Positions 45,375 to 57,110 of a stretch of DNA of 64,000 bases are shown here, piece by piece (position 1 is the stretch's first letter; every line of letters begins with the position of its first letter). Source of the DNA: Quercus robur (lineage: Eukaryota > Streptophyta > Magnoliopsida > Fagales > Fagaceae); NCBI RefSeq assembly GCF_932294415.1, contig NC_065541.1:33637790-33701789 (forward strand). Direction: 5' to 3'. The notes beneath the pieces are model-generated. The model made no database searches, was not told the origin of the DNA, and saw only the letters and a program-made list of their open reading frames with translations. The position numbers and the translations under genes were made by a program.

Positions 45375-45518
45375 TGGTTCGTTTAGATTGAGGGAGAGGG
45401 AGGGAGAGTAGAGTAAAGTAGAGCAGATTTAACACAAAATTAACTTAATTTTAGTTAACTCTACTCTACTCTACTCTCTTCCACTCCCCCTCCTTCCCCC
45501 CTCCATCCAAACAGGTCA
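45375..45518. mobile_element. Short foldback MITE, PIF/Harbinger-like
   Basis: The arms are purine-rich (AGGGAGAGTAGAGTAAAGTAG) on the left and pyrimidine-rich (CTCTACTCTACTCTACTCTC) on the right, giving a near-complete hairpin of 144 bp. The termini TGGTTCGTTTAGATTGAGGG and TGACCTGTTTGGATGGAGGG agree at 15 of 20. TTA on both sides (45372-45374 and 45519-45521) fits the 3-bp PIF/Harbinger duplication. Confidence 0.65.
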
Positions 45519-45521
45519 TTA

Positions 45522-47570
45522 GGTTTATCATGGTTTATAGCTGAAAACTTTTGTCGGGAGATGACTATTAAAGTTTTGCAATGATAATTAATGACTACCC
45601 TCAGTTTTCACAATTTAGATAGGAGAAGAGTTATGCAATTTGGTTTAATTGTTTAAATATGTTGATTATGTTCTGATTTGTGTAGGGGAAGTTGATTGAG
45701 GGCGAGAGGTCATACCATGTATTTTACCAACTTTGTGCTAGTGCTTCATCAGTTCTTAAAGGTAGGACTTTCATTTTTAATCATTCCACTCAAGTTTCAC
45801 ATTCTTTCAACATGCATAGTTGTTATCCACTCTGACAAATATAGCTATATACATTGTATCATTCTAGTAAAGTCCCTGAACCTTTTTCCTGCTTTTATGT
45901 ACTATTTTGTGTATGAGAAATTTTAATTGGATCAAGGCCTGCACCACCTCGTTTGGTCAGCCCACAAATATTTCCTTTCCTGTTATAGAAACGGCGGAGC
46001 TCATTTGGGACTCTTCTTCTGAAGTGGCGTCTACAATTAGTGCCTTCCCAGCTATAAAACAGAAGGGTGTTACTTCATGCTGGAAGTGCAGATATATTAC
46101 TTTAATCTGCTTGTTGGTTAGCTAATATATGCAATGTCACTACTTATCCAAAAAAATATGGCAGTCACCTAGGCTTCTCTGATGAGTCTTCCCTAATCAA
46201 ATTTCAATTGGATCTGCCTCTAGAGGGGCTAAGGCTTGTGATACAGAGGGAAAATGAGAGTTTTAAGACGACTGTTAGGGGGACCCAAATTCTTTCTGGT
46301 TTTTTTGGATTGTTATAAGCTTTGAATTGTTTGCATTATTCTTAGTTAATCAAATCAACTATAGTTGCTTTTTAACATAAAAGATAACATTTGACTAGTT
46401 GCAGATTTATGTGTGGTTTTGTTGCATGTTATGCAGTTAGTTTTCTTGCTCTCTTTCTTTTATTGTTTCTCATACACTACAATGTTGACTTGTCTTGTTA
46501 TCAATTTGTATATTTACTTATAATTCTTGTGTACTAATGCAGGACACAACAACTATTGGAAACCGATGACTTGATAGAAAAATGAGGTTTGGTATCCATT
46601 TCTTAATCAATTCTTTTGACATGCTGGTATATGTCATAAGTCTAATAATTCTGTATATGTTGTTACAGAGTTACTGTATCAATCTTTTTAGATGATTATT
46701 TACTTATATGTTATGCTACTGTATCAATCCTGAAAAAAGTGGGTCAAATCCATTACAGAGTTACTTTATTTGAATATCAATGTCAAGAGTAATTTGGTAA
46801 TCTTATAGATTTTGGTTGTCTAGTTTCATAGTTAGTAGTTTATAATGGATTTCTGTAAACTCCCATTTACTAAAAAAAAAAAAAAAAAAAAAAAAAAAAC
46901 TTGGTTAGTTTTGACCACACTTTTTTCAAGAATTCATATTATGAAACTAGAGCTGTTCTCCCTTCTGCACCACTTGTCACATATTGGATATGTAGGGTTA
47001 TGTTTTAAAAACACTATTGTAAGTTGTAATCCTAAATTTACATATAGTAGACTGATTGCCATTTGCCACTCGGTCATGCGGATGTAGTCACGTAGTTACA
47101 CTTTCAAACCGCGTAAAATCACTAGATTGTTTCTCTCCTTTTTAGTTCACGTTGATTTCTTTTCAAGTATCACAAGCTCCAAATAATGATAAGGTGAGGG
47201 ATATAAGTTAAAGATTAATTTAATTCCAACATAAAATTTGACCTTGACTTACCCCATTCCAAACGAGAGAAAAAATAAAAACAAATGGAGTTGTAGCATT
47301 TATTGGGGGTTCAAAGATGACCTAGGTGACTGGAAATTTTCAAGCCTGGAAATCATTTGTTGGGGGTTCAAAGATGACCTAGACAGCTAACTTTTGACAG
47401 ACTAGGCCCACATTTCCTAAGACCTAAAACAAAAGAATGCATCTATTGACCCAGCTCAGCTAACTGTATGATTTTTTAGGCCCACACTGACAAGGCCCGA
47501 CCAGGTAAATTGCGTGTTGAATGTTCATTGCAGACCAGAGCGAAGTGAGGAACCCACCTCAAAAGAAAAA
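45522..47570. other. Unassigned DNA
   Basis: A frame at 45907-46125 (72 residues; ETAELIWDSSSEVASTISAF) is the only protein-like segment. It may be an exon remnant but I do not recognise it. A long A-run lies at 46870-46899. A duplicated TTGGGGGTTCAAAGATGACC occurs near 47304 and 47363. Confidence 0.4.
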
Positions 47571-47777
47571 GTGAAAATACCATTTTAGTTCATAGGGTCA
47601 CTGTTATTATTTTTAATTACAGTCAATTTGGTCTTTATCATCAACTTACTAACGAAAATTGATTTCAAATTAATTGCAAATTCAAAATAACATATACCAA
47701 ATCAATTTGATTGTTACCCAAATGTAGAAACTAAGTTGATAGTAAACTTAAAAGGTAGACCAAAATGGTATTTTTGC
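47571..47777. mobile_element. Short Mutator-like MITE related to the 1162 and 53767 elements
   Basis: The ends GTGAAAATACCATTTTAG and the inverse of CAAAATGGTATTTTTGC form TIRs, and the interior has the same CAATTTGGTC and ACTTACTAACGAAAA blocks. It is 207 bp long. No clear target duplication was seen. Confidence 0.6.
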
Positions 47778-49090
47778 TATAAATATAAAAATAAAAAAGA
47801 AACGTTTTTTTTTTTTTTATGAATAAAAAAGAAACGTATTATTGCTTTTACTGAAAGTTGAAACAATAATCAGCATTATATAGCTTCTAGCAATCAACTT
47901 TTTCTAAGTCTAAGAGTTTATTCGCACTAATTTCGCCGTCTTCTAGATACTACCATGCACTAATTAATTTGACAAACTTCTTAGTTCTTATAATTTAAAT
48001 AGGCTTCGATGCGCATTAATTTTTATAGGGCAACTCAATTTAAATGAATTGCAATCCTCCCAAATATTTCAATCAGTCATATTTATTAGATTATTTCTCA
48101 ATCAATTATAAATTCTAAGAATAATATCCTACCATAAATATTTTAAATGTTCCCATTTATAGCATTAATAATTTGGTGGGTAAGCTTTTCCTAGAGCTTT
48201 TTAAGAACTGGTACAGATTTATCAATTAATTTACACTACAGAATGACCCAATTCACGCGTCTCCAATTATTTTTTGTGAATGAAATTACAACTATGGTTT
48301 AATCTTTTTTCTCTTTTGTTTTTATACTTTAATAAAAATTTACCGAACAGCCATAAGCCCATAACCAAATCTATGACTCAATGCTAACCTTCAAAAATGA
48401 TTGTTTTTGGTATCACTAGCATCCTTTCACAATTTGTTGAGATGGCGGAATGCAATTAGTAAATATTATTTTTACTAAGACTATAATTGACATTGTTTTT
48501 TTACTATATAACAATCACAATATGTTATATCAATAATTGTGAAAAATTTAAAGTTTGCATTTGTCATTTTTTTTTCCCTAATCATTTCAAGATGGAAAAA
48601 CAAATTAAAAACTTAAAGCTCTTCAAAAGTTTTGTTTATTTGAGATATTCCATATTCTTAAAGAGTTGTCTAAAAAATTTTCTAACTCCTAAAAAAGAGG
48701 AAAACAAATGGGTTGCAAGTAATTTTTGTTTCACAATGAAAAGCTGTAAAGTACGCTAAAGCACCATCAAACGGGGAATTGGATTCTTTATAGCAATTTT
48801 ATAGCTGTTTAGGACCACCCATACATGTAGATTGCAGACTCAACTTGTAGTAAACATTTCTCCATTTTCTCCGGAGTCATCACAGATAAAGTGTCGAATT
48901 GTCAATTGCTCCAAAAGGGTAATATTATGTGCTATGTATTTTGTCTTTGTTTCTGTTCTTAATTCTTTTTCACTGTTAATAAAAAAAAAAAAAAAATCTT
49001 TTTCACTGCATAATGAATTAATGATTTAACAAAACTCCGTGTCGTGAAATAGAAGTAAAGCTCGGGCCAAATCGAGGCCCATTTCACCCT
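47778..49090. other. Intergenic, AT-rich
   Basis: No gene was seen. A 90-codon frame at 48487-48759 is low in complexity and unlike any protein I know. Confidence 0.5.
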
Positions 49091-49146
49091 AGTCTCTCTC
49101 TCTCTCTCTCAAGTCCCAATCCCACAAGCAAGTCCACAACCCAAGG

Positions 49147-49182
<36 letters not shown>
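49091..49182 (+). promoter_or_regulatory. (CT)n tracts in the leader of the ARM-repeat gene
   Basis: Two CT-dinucleotide runs (about 49095-49110 and 49155-49181) lie 160-250 bp before the start codon. Pyrimidine tracts near the start site are common in plant core promoters and leaders. No TATA box is evident nearby. The placement is an inference. Confidence 0.5.
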
Positions 49183-49184
<2 letters not shown>

Positions 49185-49341
49185 ACCTTCACTTTTCTCC
49201 ATCATCTTCCTGTCAAACTCAAAGAGTCACCACTACTCCCTCTTTTCCCCAAAGCAACCAAATCTCTCTTCTTTACTCTCACATGTATTCACATCCTCTA
49301 CCATTACCATTACCTTTGGAGCTCCACCCAAACTCACCCAA

Positions 49342-51081
49342 ATGAATCCCACAACTACAGCTCCATCACCACCTTCCTCCTCCTCTTCTTCTTCTTCTTC
49401 TTCACCACAAACCCTTCTCGAGCTAATCAACAACCTCCTTTCCGTCCTCCTTCTCTCCTCTCTTTCCGTCAAATCCTTCACTGGCCGATGGCAAGTCCTC
49501 CACTCCAAACTCACTTCCCTCCGCTCCTCTCTTTCCTCCCTCTCCTCCTCTACTCACTGGTCCGATAACCCTCTCCTCCTTTCCCTCCTCCCTTCTCTCC
49601 ACTCTACTCTCCACCGCCTCTCTACCCTCTCCCAACAATGTTCTTTCCCTTCCTTCTCCGGAGGAAAACTCCTCATGCAAAGCGACCTCGACATGGCTTC
49701 CTCTTCTCTCTCCAACTCCCTCCACGACCTCGACTTACTCCTCCGATCTGGGGTCCTCCACCACTCCAACGCCATCGTTCTCTCTCACCCAGGTCCTTCC
49801 TCTACTAAAGAAGACTTGGGTTTCTTCGTCAGAGACCTTTTCACTCGCTTACAAATCGGAGGGATCGAGTTCAAGAAAAAAGCTTTGGAGTCCTTACTTC
49901 AACTCCTCACCCAAGATGATGAAAAATCAAAATCCGCTACTTTGGTTGCTAAAGAAGGAAACGTTGCTTATCTCATTCACTTGCTGGATTTCAATGACAA
50001 TCTCATCCGAGAACACGCTACCACCGCCATATCGGTCCTCGCCTCGGCAAACGACGAGTCGCGCAAGACTGTGTTCGAAGAAGGGGGCCTGGGGCCTTTG
50101 TTAAGGATCCTTGAAACTGGGTCAACGTCTTTAAAGGAAAAGGCTTCGGCTGCTGTGGAAGCCATCACTGCCGATCCCGAAAACGCGTGGGCTATTTCCG
50201 CATACGGCGGCGTTTTGATCCTGATCGAGGCGTGTCGATCTGGGTCGACGGTCACGCAAGCACACGCAACGGGTGCTATTAGGAACGTTGCCAGTGTGGA
50301 AGAGATCAAGAACAGTTTAGCAGAGGAAGGAGCTGTGACTGTTATGATTCAAGTATTAATCTCAGGCACAAGCTCAGCTCAAGAAAAGGCGGCGCATTGT
50401 ATAGCAAAATTAGCTTCTTCTGGTGAGTATTTTCGTGCTTTGATAATAAGAGAACGTGGGTTACAAAGATTACTGCATTTGATTCAGGATTCTTCTAGTT
50501 CCGACACGTTGGAACATGTTGTGAGAACAATAAGCTGTCTTTCTACATTGGATTCGATTTCTCGGATTTTATCATCATCAACAACATTTATAGTTCAATT
50601 AGGCGAGCTTATCAAACATGGGAATCTTATTCTACAGCAAATCTCAGCGTCTTTGCTTGCTACTTTATCAATCAGTGATGGTAACAAGCGGGCCATTGGT
50701 GGTTGTATGGGGTCGTTGGTGAAGCTAATGGAGTCACCGAAGCCGGTGGGGCTACAGGAGTCAGCGGCGGAGGCGCTGGTGTCGCTTTTGACTGTCAGAT
50801 CGAATAGGAAAGAGTTGGCGAGGGACGAGAAGAGTGTTATGAGGCTTATGCAGATGTTGGACCCTAAGAATGAGCTGGTTTGTAAAAAGTTTCCGGTGAT
50901 GGTGGTGGCGGCAGTGCTCAGTGGAGGAAGCCAGGGGTGCAGGAAGAGACTGGTGGCCGCTGGGGCTCAAAACCACTTGCAGAGGCTGGCGGAGATGGAG
51001 GTCGCCGGAGCCAAGAAAGCCTTGCAGAAACTCTCCGGGAATAGGCTCAAGACCATTTTCAGCAGGACTTGGAGGGAATAA
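49342..51081 (+). CDS. Armadillo-repeat protein, 579 aa, single exon
   Basis: This is an intact gene with no introns. Residues 1-25 are Pro/Ser-rich with a poly-Ser run coded by a TCC/TCT repeat. About 25-150 form Leu-rich helices (LLELINNLLSVLLLSSLSV) like the N-terminal helical domain of plant U-box ARM proteins, but no U-box follows. From about 175 to 560, roughly eight ARM repeats are visible (NVAYLIHLLDFNDNLIREHA, GLGPLLRILETGSTSLKEKA, AVTVMIQVLISGTSSAQEKA). The ARM array forms a superhelix for protein binding. There is no catalytic motif, signal peptide or membrane segment. It resembles uncharacterised Arabidopsis ARM proteins of the AT5G50900/AT2G05810 type, but that match is from memory. 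ATG 49342 follows CAA and is the first in frame. Confidence 0.93.
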   Translation: MNPTTTAPSPPSSSSSSSSSSPQTLLELINNLLSVLLLSSLSVKSFTGRWQVLHSKLTSLRSSLSSLSSSTHWSDNPLLLSLLPSLHSTLHRLSTLSQQCSFPSFSGGKLLMQSDLDMASSSLSNSLHDLDLLLRSGVLHHSNAIVLSHPGPSSTKEDLGFFVRDLFTRLQIGGIEFKKKALESLLQLLTQDDEKSKSATLVAKEGNVAYLIHLLDFNDNLIREHATTAISVLASANDESRKTVFEEGGLGPLLRILETGSTSLKEKASAAVEAITADPENAWAISAYGGVLILIEACRSGSTVTQAHATGAIRNVASVEEIKNSLAEEGAVTVMIQVLISGTSSAQEKAAHCIAKLASSGEYFRALIIRERGLQRLLHLIQDSSSSDTLEHVVRTISCLSTLDSISRILSSSTTFIVQLGELIKHGNLILQQISASLLATLSISDGNKRAIGGCMGSLVKLMESPKPVGLQESAAEALVSLLTVRSNRKELARDEKSVMRLMQMLDPKNELVCKKFPVMVVAAVLSGGSQGCRKRLVAAGAQNHLQRLAEMEVAGAKKALQKLSGNRLKTIFSRTWRE

Positions 51082-53766
51082 TTAACAAAGAAACTAACCC
51101 CCGCCAAGAAAGGTACGTTTTCTCTAGGGTATAATAGGCATTTCGTACTTTTTAGTTTGGTTTTGAGGCTTGTGAAGTCCCAATCTTTCACAGTTTCTTT
51201 GCATATAATATTAATAACCCAGCCCCTTGGGCGCCCGCCAAGTTTGGGGAAGGGTAAAAGGGGGTTTTCAAAAATTATAGTTTGTCTTTGACTTGAGACT
51301 GTTGGTCGTGGGTTAGACTTCGGCAAATTTAATTAGATAGGGCCAAGTGTGCATTCGTTGCATGCTGGCTTCTGTACTTGGTGGTAGGCGCGTGAAAGAG
51401 ATTTACTCCTTTTTTAGCCCTTTAGGTAGTGGTGAAAAGACCATTATACCCCCTTATATTTATACATTGGGGATTCACACCAAAAGTGGGTCCGCTTGTC
51501 TGCTTTGTTTGTGTCTATAATCTCTACTCATAAGATGAGAAGAGAAAATGGGATGTTTTAAAGCATCATCGTCCATTTCCACATTTTAACTTCTGCTTCG
51601 CATGATCAATTGGTGGGTCTTCTGTCTGTGCTTTTTGTGCTGACGTGGAGAGCCTTGAATTGAATTGGGGAATCTTGGTAATCCTGTCACTCACAGTAAA
51701 TAATATTAAAAACTAGGACAATTTGATTCCAGCAGCAATTGCTAAAGTTTGGTGTCTGTGTCTGACTGAATAAAACTGTTCAAAGGCCTCTAGACCTCTG
51801 AGTTCTGAATGGGTCAGTCACTCACTATAAATTACTACAACCAACCACCATCCATCTACACCGTCAATTTGACATTGATGCGTGTAAACTGTTGACTCTG
51901 TAGCGGGATTCATTGTTCGGCAAACAAAGTGGGAGACCATTGACTTAATTAATTACATGTGACATGTATAATCATAATTTCTATTATTATTATTATTGTT
52001 TTTTGTTTTTTCCTAACATATATTCCTTTATTTAATACATTAATAAAACAGGAGGAGTCCATTTGGATTTTTCTAACCGTCGAAGAATGAGAAACATGGT
52101 CGTGGACACTGGACAAGCAGCAAACAAACACATACACTTCGTATACTCCAACTTCTTCTTTTTTTTACCTTAATATTATAAAAGTAATTATAATATATCA
52201 TCGTAAAAAAAAAAAATACTTATCCTAATATTATATGACCCAAAAAAAAAGGCATGGATGCGGTTTTTAGGGAGTATCCTTGTAACTTGTTGGCTTTTTT
52301 CTTCTATATTTATTTTAATCTTATTAATTGATTCACCCCATGAAGTTGTAAGAGAGAGGATATGATGATTGTTACCATTTTTTTATTTTTCTTAGTTATG
52401 TTTGATAATGTACATCCAAGAGGGTCTTATTTTAATTGTAATGGACATTGGATTTAGTTAGAAAGAGTGCAACTGTTTCTTTGTGTGCTTTTTGACTAGC
52501 ATTAGGATTGAATTGTTGTGATGTAATCTGATCCCTTTGATTCTTATCTGTCTGGTTTGTTTGGTTTGATGCGGCCAATGGGACTTAGGGTGATGATAAT
52601 TATGATAATGATGGTGAAATATTGATTGATATAGACGTGGCTTGTTTCTTCATTGAGGGTGTGTATAATAACGCATAACGCGTAACCTATTGCACCTAGC
52701 AAATGCCAAAGCTTTAAGGAGCTAGATTTCGCTTTCCTTTTTTTCCCCTCTCTTTTTAAGTGGGTAATGGGAATCAATGGCAATGATGGAAATCTTTTGT
52801 ATTTGTAATACTGAGTTGGCCCTTTCATCAAGATCTGAGAGATCATGATGGCCGGGTCCCTCATCTGATGCTCGTTCAGTATGTATGATGATCAAAGAAG
52901 CTGAAGCCCAGGCCCAGCACTCACTTAACTTTACTTTCACACCAATTAAATCCCAGTCCCCAATTGCTATGCTCGAGCTTTACAATCAATGTTAACACAT
53001 AACAACTACTCCATATTAGGTGTTTTTGGCTGTAGAAATGTTGACTCTATTGAGCATTCACTAGTAGCAGAGGTTTATTGGATTAAGTAAGAGTAATATA
53101 TGTTTGGGCAATGGGTCCCCTTGATATTGAGAATCTAGAAAAGGGAAAACAAGAAGAAGAAAAATAAAAATTGGGAAGTGAGGAGAGGAAGGCTCGGCGC
53201 AGATGCAGGGAAGAGACTACAAAAGATGGGCCGGGTGGGTCCCAAGTAGAAGTACACAGCGACCTCACATGGGAAAGATATGCTGAGAAGTGAGAACAAC
53301 TAAATACTCTATTATTATATTATGTATTGTGTATTGTGTGGTCCATTCTTCTTCCCAAGTTCACATGCATTGCTTGTCTCCTCCCACTACTCTCTTAATT
53401 TTTGTCTTGGTAACCTACAACAATGCATCTGATGCTACTAAAGAAAAGCATGACTTTTCAGTCTCATATATCCCTCTGATGTCCCCTTTAAAAGCAACTG
53501 TATAATTTAGCTGTAAAGCTTGACACCTCTTCCTCTCTTTCTGAGAGAGATATATTGTGAACTTGAAGGTAAATGTTCTCCCTTTCCAGTTTCTTTCCCG
53601 CCAATATATGGTGGTTATAATGACTAGTCCCAACCCCCTGCACTCCTAATTTCCCTTTCCCTTTTTAAATTAATTGACTACACAATTCTTTTTATTTTTT
53701 AATATTAGTTGGTTGGAGAGAGGTCAATTGAATTATAGAACTTTTGAGGACTACTAAATAATTATT
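51082..53766. other. ARM-gene 3' region and intergenic DNA
   Basis: The 3' UTR probably runs to about 51210, where TATAATATTAATAAC could serve as a poly-A signal region. The rest has no recognised gene. Small ATT and GAT repeats occur near 51980 and 52590. Confidence 0.55.
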
Positions 53767-55483
53767 GGCAAAAATACTATTTTGGTTTTTACATTTTGGA
53801 GTTATAATCAATTTAGTCTCTATATTTTTGTAATAGAGAATAAGTCAATTTGATCCATACTATTAACTTCATGACGGAAAATACTTACACCACAAATAGT
53901 TTACACAATAGGCAACTTTAATATTAAATAATATGCTACTTGTCAAAATCATTGGCCACATAGTACTTACATGGCAAGAAAAGGCCACATCAACTTTCAA
54001 AATTACTTTTCTTACCATTTTTTTAACCAAACAAAATTTCTTTTTTATTTTATCAACTCTATTTTTTTTCCTTTCTTATATTTTCTTGGTAAATAAACAA
54101 GTTTTCATTTTCTTCTCATTCTTGCAATTTCTTGGTATCCAAACAATAATCTAGTCCAATAATGGCAAATCAACACAAATTACATTGATTCTAACCTTCA
54201 ATTTTGCTTTAATCACTGTAAATATTATGCCATTAAATTTCAACCAAAATCCCCAAATTCAAACAAATCCCAAAACCTAGATCCACCAAACCTAGTGCCT
54301 CCAAACACCAATCCTCCAAACCTAGATTCACTATAACGACATAACCCCAACCTTTGGCACCACCATAAACCTAGATTCGACTTATCCCAAGCTAAAGCTA
54401 CAGCTCAGTTCGTAGAGCTAGCTCAAGCTTACGAATCCTCTTTGATCTCAAATCATCTTCTCCGATCTAGATCGAACAAAGTTTCTCTTCAAACTAGTTT
54501 GGAGAGAAACCCTATAAACTCCTTCTATATCTTAATATTGAGTGTGAATTTTGAAAATCTAACCATTGAATAGTATGTTCTTATTATATCCTTTATGCTT
54601 ATAAAATTTCAAGAAGATCAAAAATCAATTGCTATGTCATTGAATAAATATTAAAAATTCAAATTTTTATGATCTAAAATTATGTATAAAAAATAAGTTT
54701 ATTGATCGAATGGTAAATAATATCTGATTTGAACAAAATTTGATATGCATGTTAAGAACCTAAGGCACATGAAGTTCAACGTTTAGATTTTCAAAATTTA
54801 CACTGAAAAAAGAGATATATGAGAAATTTGAGGAGTTTCTCTCCAAATTAGTTTGGAGAGAAACTTTGTTCATCTAGATCCACCAAACCCAAACTCACCG
54901 ATCTCACTCCCAACTTAGCAATTCCTAACCTCATCTCATTCTTCTCCAACACCATCTATTTTTTATCTAGAGGAAACCCACGATGGAAGCGTTGAAATTT
55001 TAGGATTGAAGATACTTCTTGATTTGTTGCGGTGGAGGCTGCACAAGTGGCCATAAAGGGATGACGATCTTCTTGGGAGAATCAAAGAGTAGTTGCCAAG
55101 AAGGCTTTGGGGACAAAGTCGATGGTGTATGGATCGATTTTGCCGATCATTGAGAACAAAAAATGGAAGAATGAAGAGAGAGAGAGAGAATAAAAAAGAA
55201 ATTATGTTTGGTTAAAAAGATTATAAGAAAATTAAAGTTAAAAAATGGTAAAAAAAAGCTTATGTGGACAATAGAATTTAAACCCATCAGCATATCATTT
55301 AATATTTTAATGCTAAACATGCCAACCGTGCAAACCATTTGTCACGCAAGCCTTTTCCATTAGTCAGTTAATGGTAGGGATCAAATTGACTGTAAATTGA
55401 AAATATTAGGAACCAAATTGATTGCTACCAAAATGTAAGGAACAAATTGATTGTAACCTAGGGACCAAAATATTATTTACACC
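53767..55483. mobile_element. Mutator-like non-autonomous element 2
   Basis: The left end (53767-53890) and the inverse of the right end (55360-55483) align over about 120 bp (TTTTGGT, TTACATTTTGG, CAATTTGATCC, CTATTAACT). They match the element at 1162-3682. The flanks ATAATTATT and ATTTTTTTT agree at only 6 of 9, with a T-run on the right. The interior has CCAAACCTAGAT-rich, leader-like sequence and a nested MITE (54474-54871). No transposase frame is present. Confidence 0.75.
54474..54871. mobile_element. MITE, copy 3 of the 9-bp-TSD family, nested
   Basis: The ends GAACAAAGTTTCTCTTCAAA and the inverse of TTTGGAGAGAAACTTTGTTC form 37-bp TIRs, each of which can fold on itself. ATCTAGATC is exactly duplicated at 54465-54473 and 54872-54880. 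The interior (CCATTGAATAG, ATATCTGATTTGA, GTTCAACGTTTAGATTTTCA) aligns with the copies at 15415 and 16996. Confidence 0.88.
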
Positions 55484-56749
55484 ATTTTTTTTTTTTTTGT
55501 GTAATAACTATTTATCTGAAAATTGTGTAATTGCTTTTACATGAACCATTTATTTATATTATTTTATTAGGATTTGGCTTACCTCCATTAGATTTTCAAA
55601 TTGACATTTAGTTAGTTTTTCCTCGAGATAAAACAATGTAGTTGTGAGTTTTAATCTCCATATTTTGTTTAGTTAGTGGGTGATAGAGCAGTTTCTCATT
55701 AGAAAAAAAAAAATGATCCCACTAAAAAACTACTAGAGGTAAGCCAGACCCATATTATTAACACTAATCACAAGATTCACAACATATTATCTCATCAGTT
55801 ATTATAAAAAAAATTAATGGTGAACCAATTCCTCACCAGTTACCACACTGCCTTCACAGCAAGGAATCAAGTGGAAAGTTCACATTTATTTTTTGGGTGA
55901 GTGGGGGAAAATTCACATGGCACATGCTAGATCAAGCCTAATATGAGATTGACATTCCTCCACCAGTTTGTGTTAGTCTAGCTGACCGTGGTCCTTATTG
56001 TCCCGCAGCATTTGATTTGTGGTTTTATAACTACTAGGGATTTGCTTTGCTCATGTATTCCCTAAGGGTATATGTTAGTGAACTATTTTAGAAAATTTTT
56101 TTGTGGAAAATGAAAAAATAACTAACTGATTTAACAATTTTTTCAATTTTTCATAAAAAATTTCTTAAAATAGATGGTTAATGTATGCCTTAAGGATAAA
56201 CATTAATCGGACCCTTTAATGTGTAACATGAGTTGCGTTTGACACACGCCAAAATCACATTGCAAGGGCAGAGAAAAACCCTTTTTTTTTTTTTTTTGAG
56301 AAACAGTGGCAGAGAAAACTTAACACGCAACAACAATACAACACCAAAACCTAGTGTTTCAATATATTGCTTTCGATTAAATATAAGGTGAAAAATACAG
56401 AAAAACGGTTGACTCTTACATTAATCATGTTACACCTTATTATTGACTCCCATGTTACACATTCAAAAACGAAACTACGGGTGTACAATTTTAGAGAAAA
56501 TATTGAACTGCAACAAGGCATTTAAATGATGAATTCTTACAACCAAATGAATATTCTACTAAAAAGCCTCGGTTCAGCCTTGACCAACCCAGGAGTTGGT
56601 CAGAAATTCTTAATGGTTAAGTGAATAAAATAGTGAGGGAAAAAGAGAAATAAAAAAGAAAAGAATAATTGTGCCAAGGATTGCATACATGGTTCAATGA
56701 ATAAAGCAGATACATATAAGATACATATAAGTATGTGAGTCCAGCTCGT
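55484..56749. other. Intergenic, no gene seen
   Basis: AT-rich DNA with T- and A-runs at 55486-55498, 55704-55714 and 56283-56298. No coding or structural feature was recognised. Confidence 0.5.
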
Positions 56750-57110
56750 GATCACTGTTTTTAAGGATAACTGATGTGGTAAACAGACCTAAAAATGCCT
56801 GAAGGACCGCGAGGACTAACTCCCAATTTACTTGTTTAAGGTGGGAAAAGAGTATCCTACAATGGGGAAAACCTCTTTGGGCCAACCTGATGGCCCAAAT
56901 GATGGAGTCCTAGACTCAGTATGCACTCTCTTATCTGGTATGTACTTCTCGAGGAGGCTTCGGCTTAGGACTAAGCTCCTCCTTAATTGTTTCACTCTCT
57001 TTATCTCTCGTGTATCTCTCTCTTTTTCTCTAAACAAGTAAATTGGGAGCCAGTCTTCGAGGTCCTTTAAGCATTTTTAGGTCTAGTTACCACAACTGCA
57101 ATGACTGATC
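56750..57110. mobile_element. Foldback element with about 85-bp inverted arms
   Basis: The arms 56750-56839 and 57031-57110 are reverse complements (TGTGGTAAACAGACCTAAAA against TGTGGTAACTAGACCTAAAA; CCCAATTTACTTGTTTA exact). The loop has its own palindromes (CTTAGGACTAAG; TTGGGCCAACCTGATGGCCCAA). No target duplication was found and there is no coding capacity, although 69-codon frames exist on both strands by chance. Confidence 0.65.

Noticed and set aside
49423..50976. Frames opposite the ARM-repeat gene (100-110 codons)
   Set aside because: They are shadows on the reverse strand of a clear gene; composition is driven by Ser/Leu codons of the real frame.
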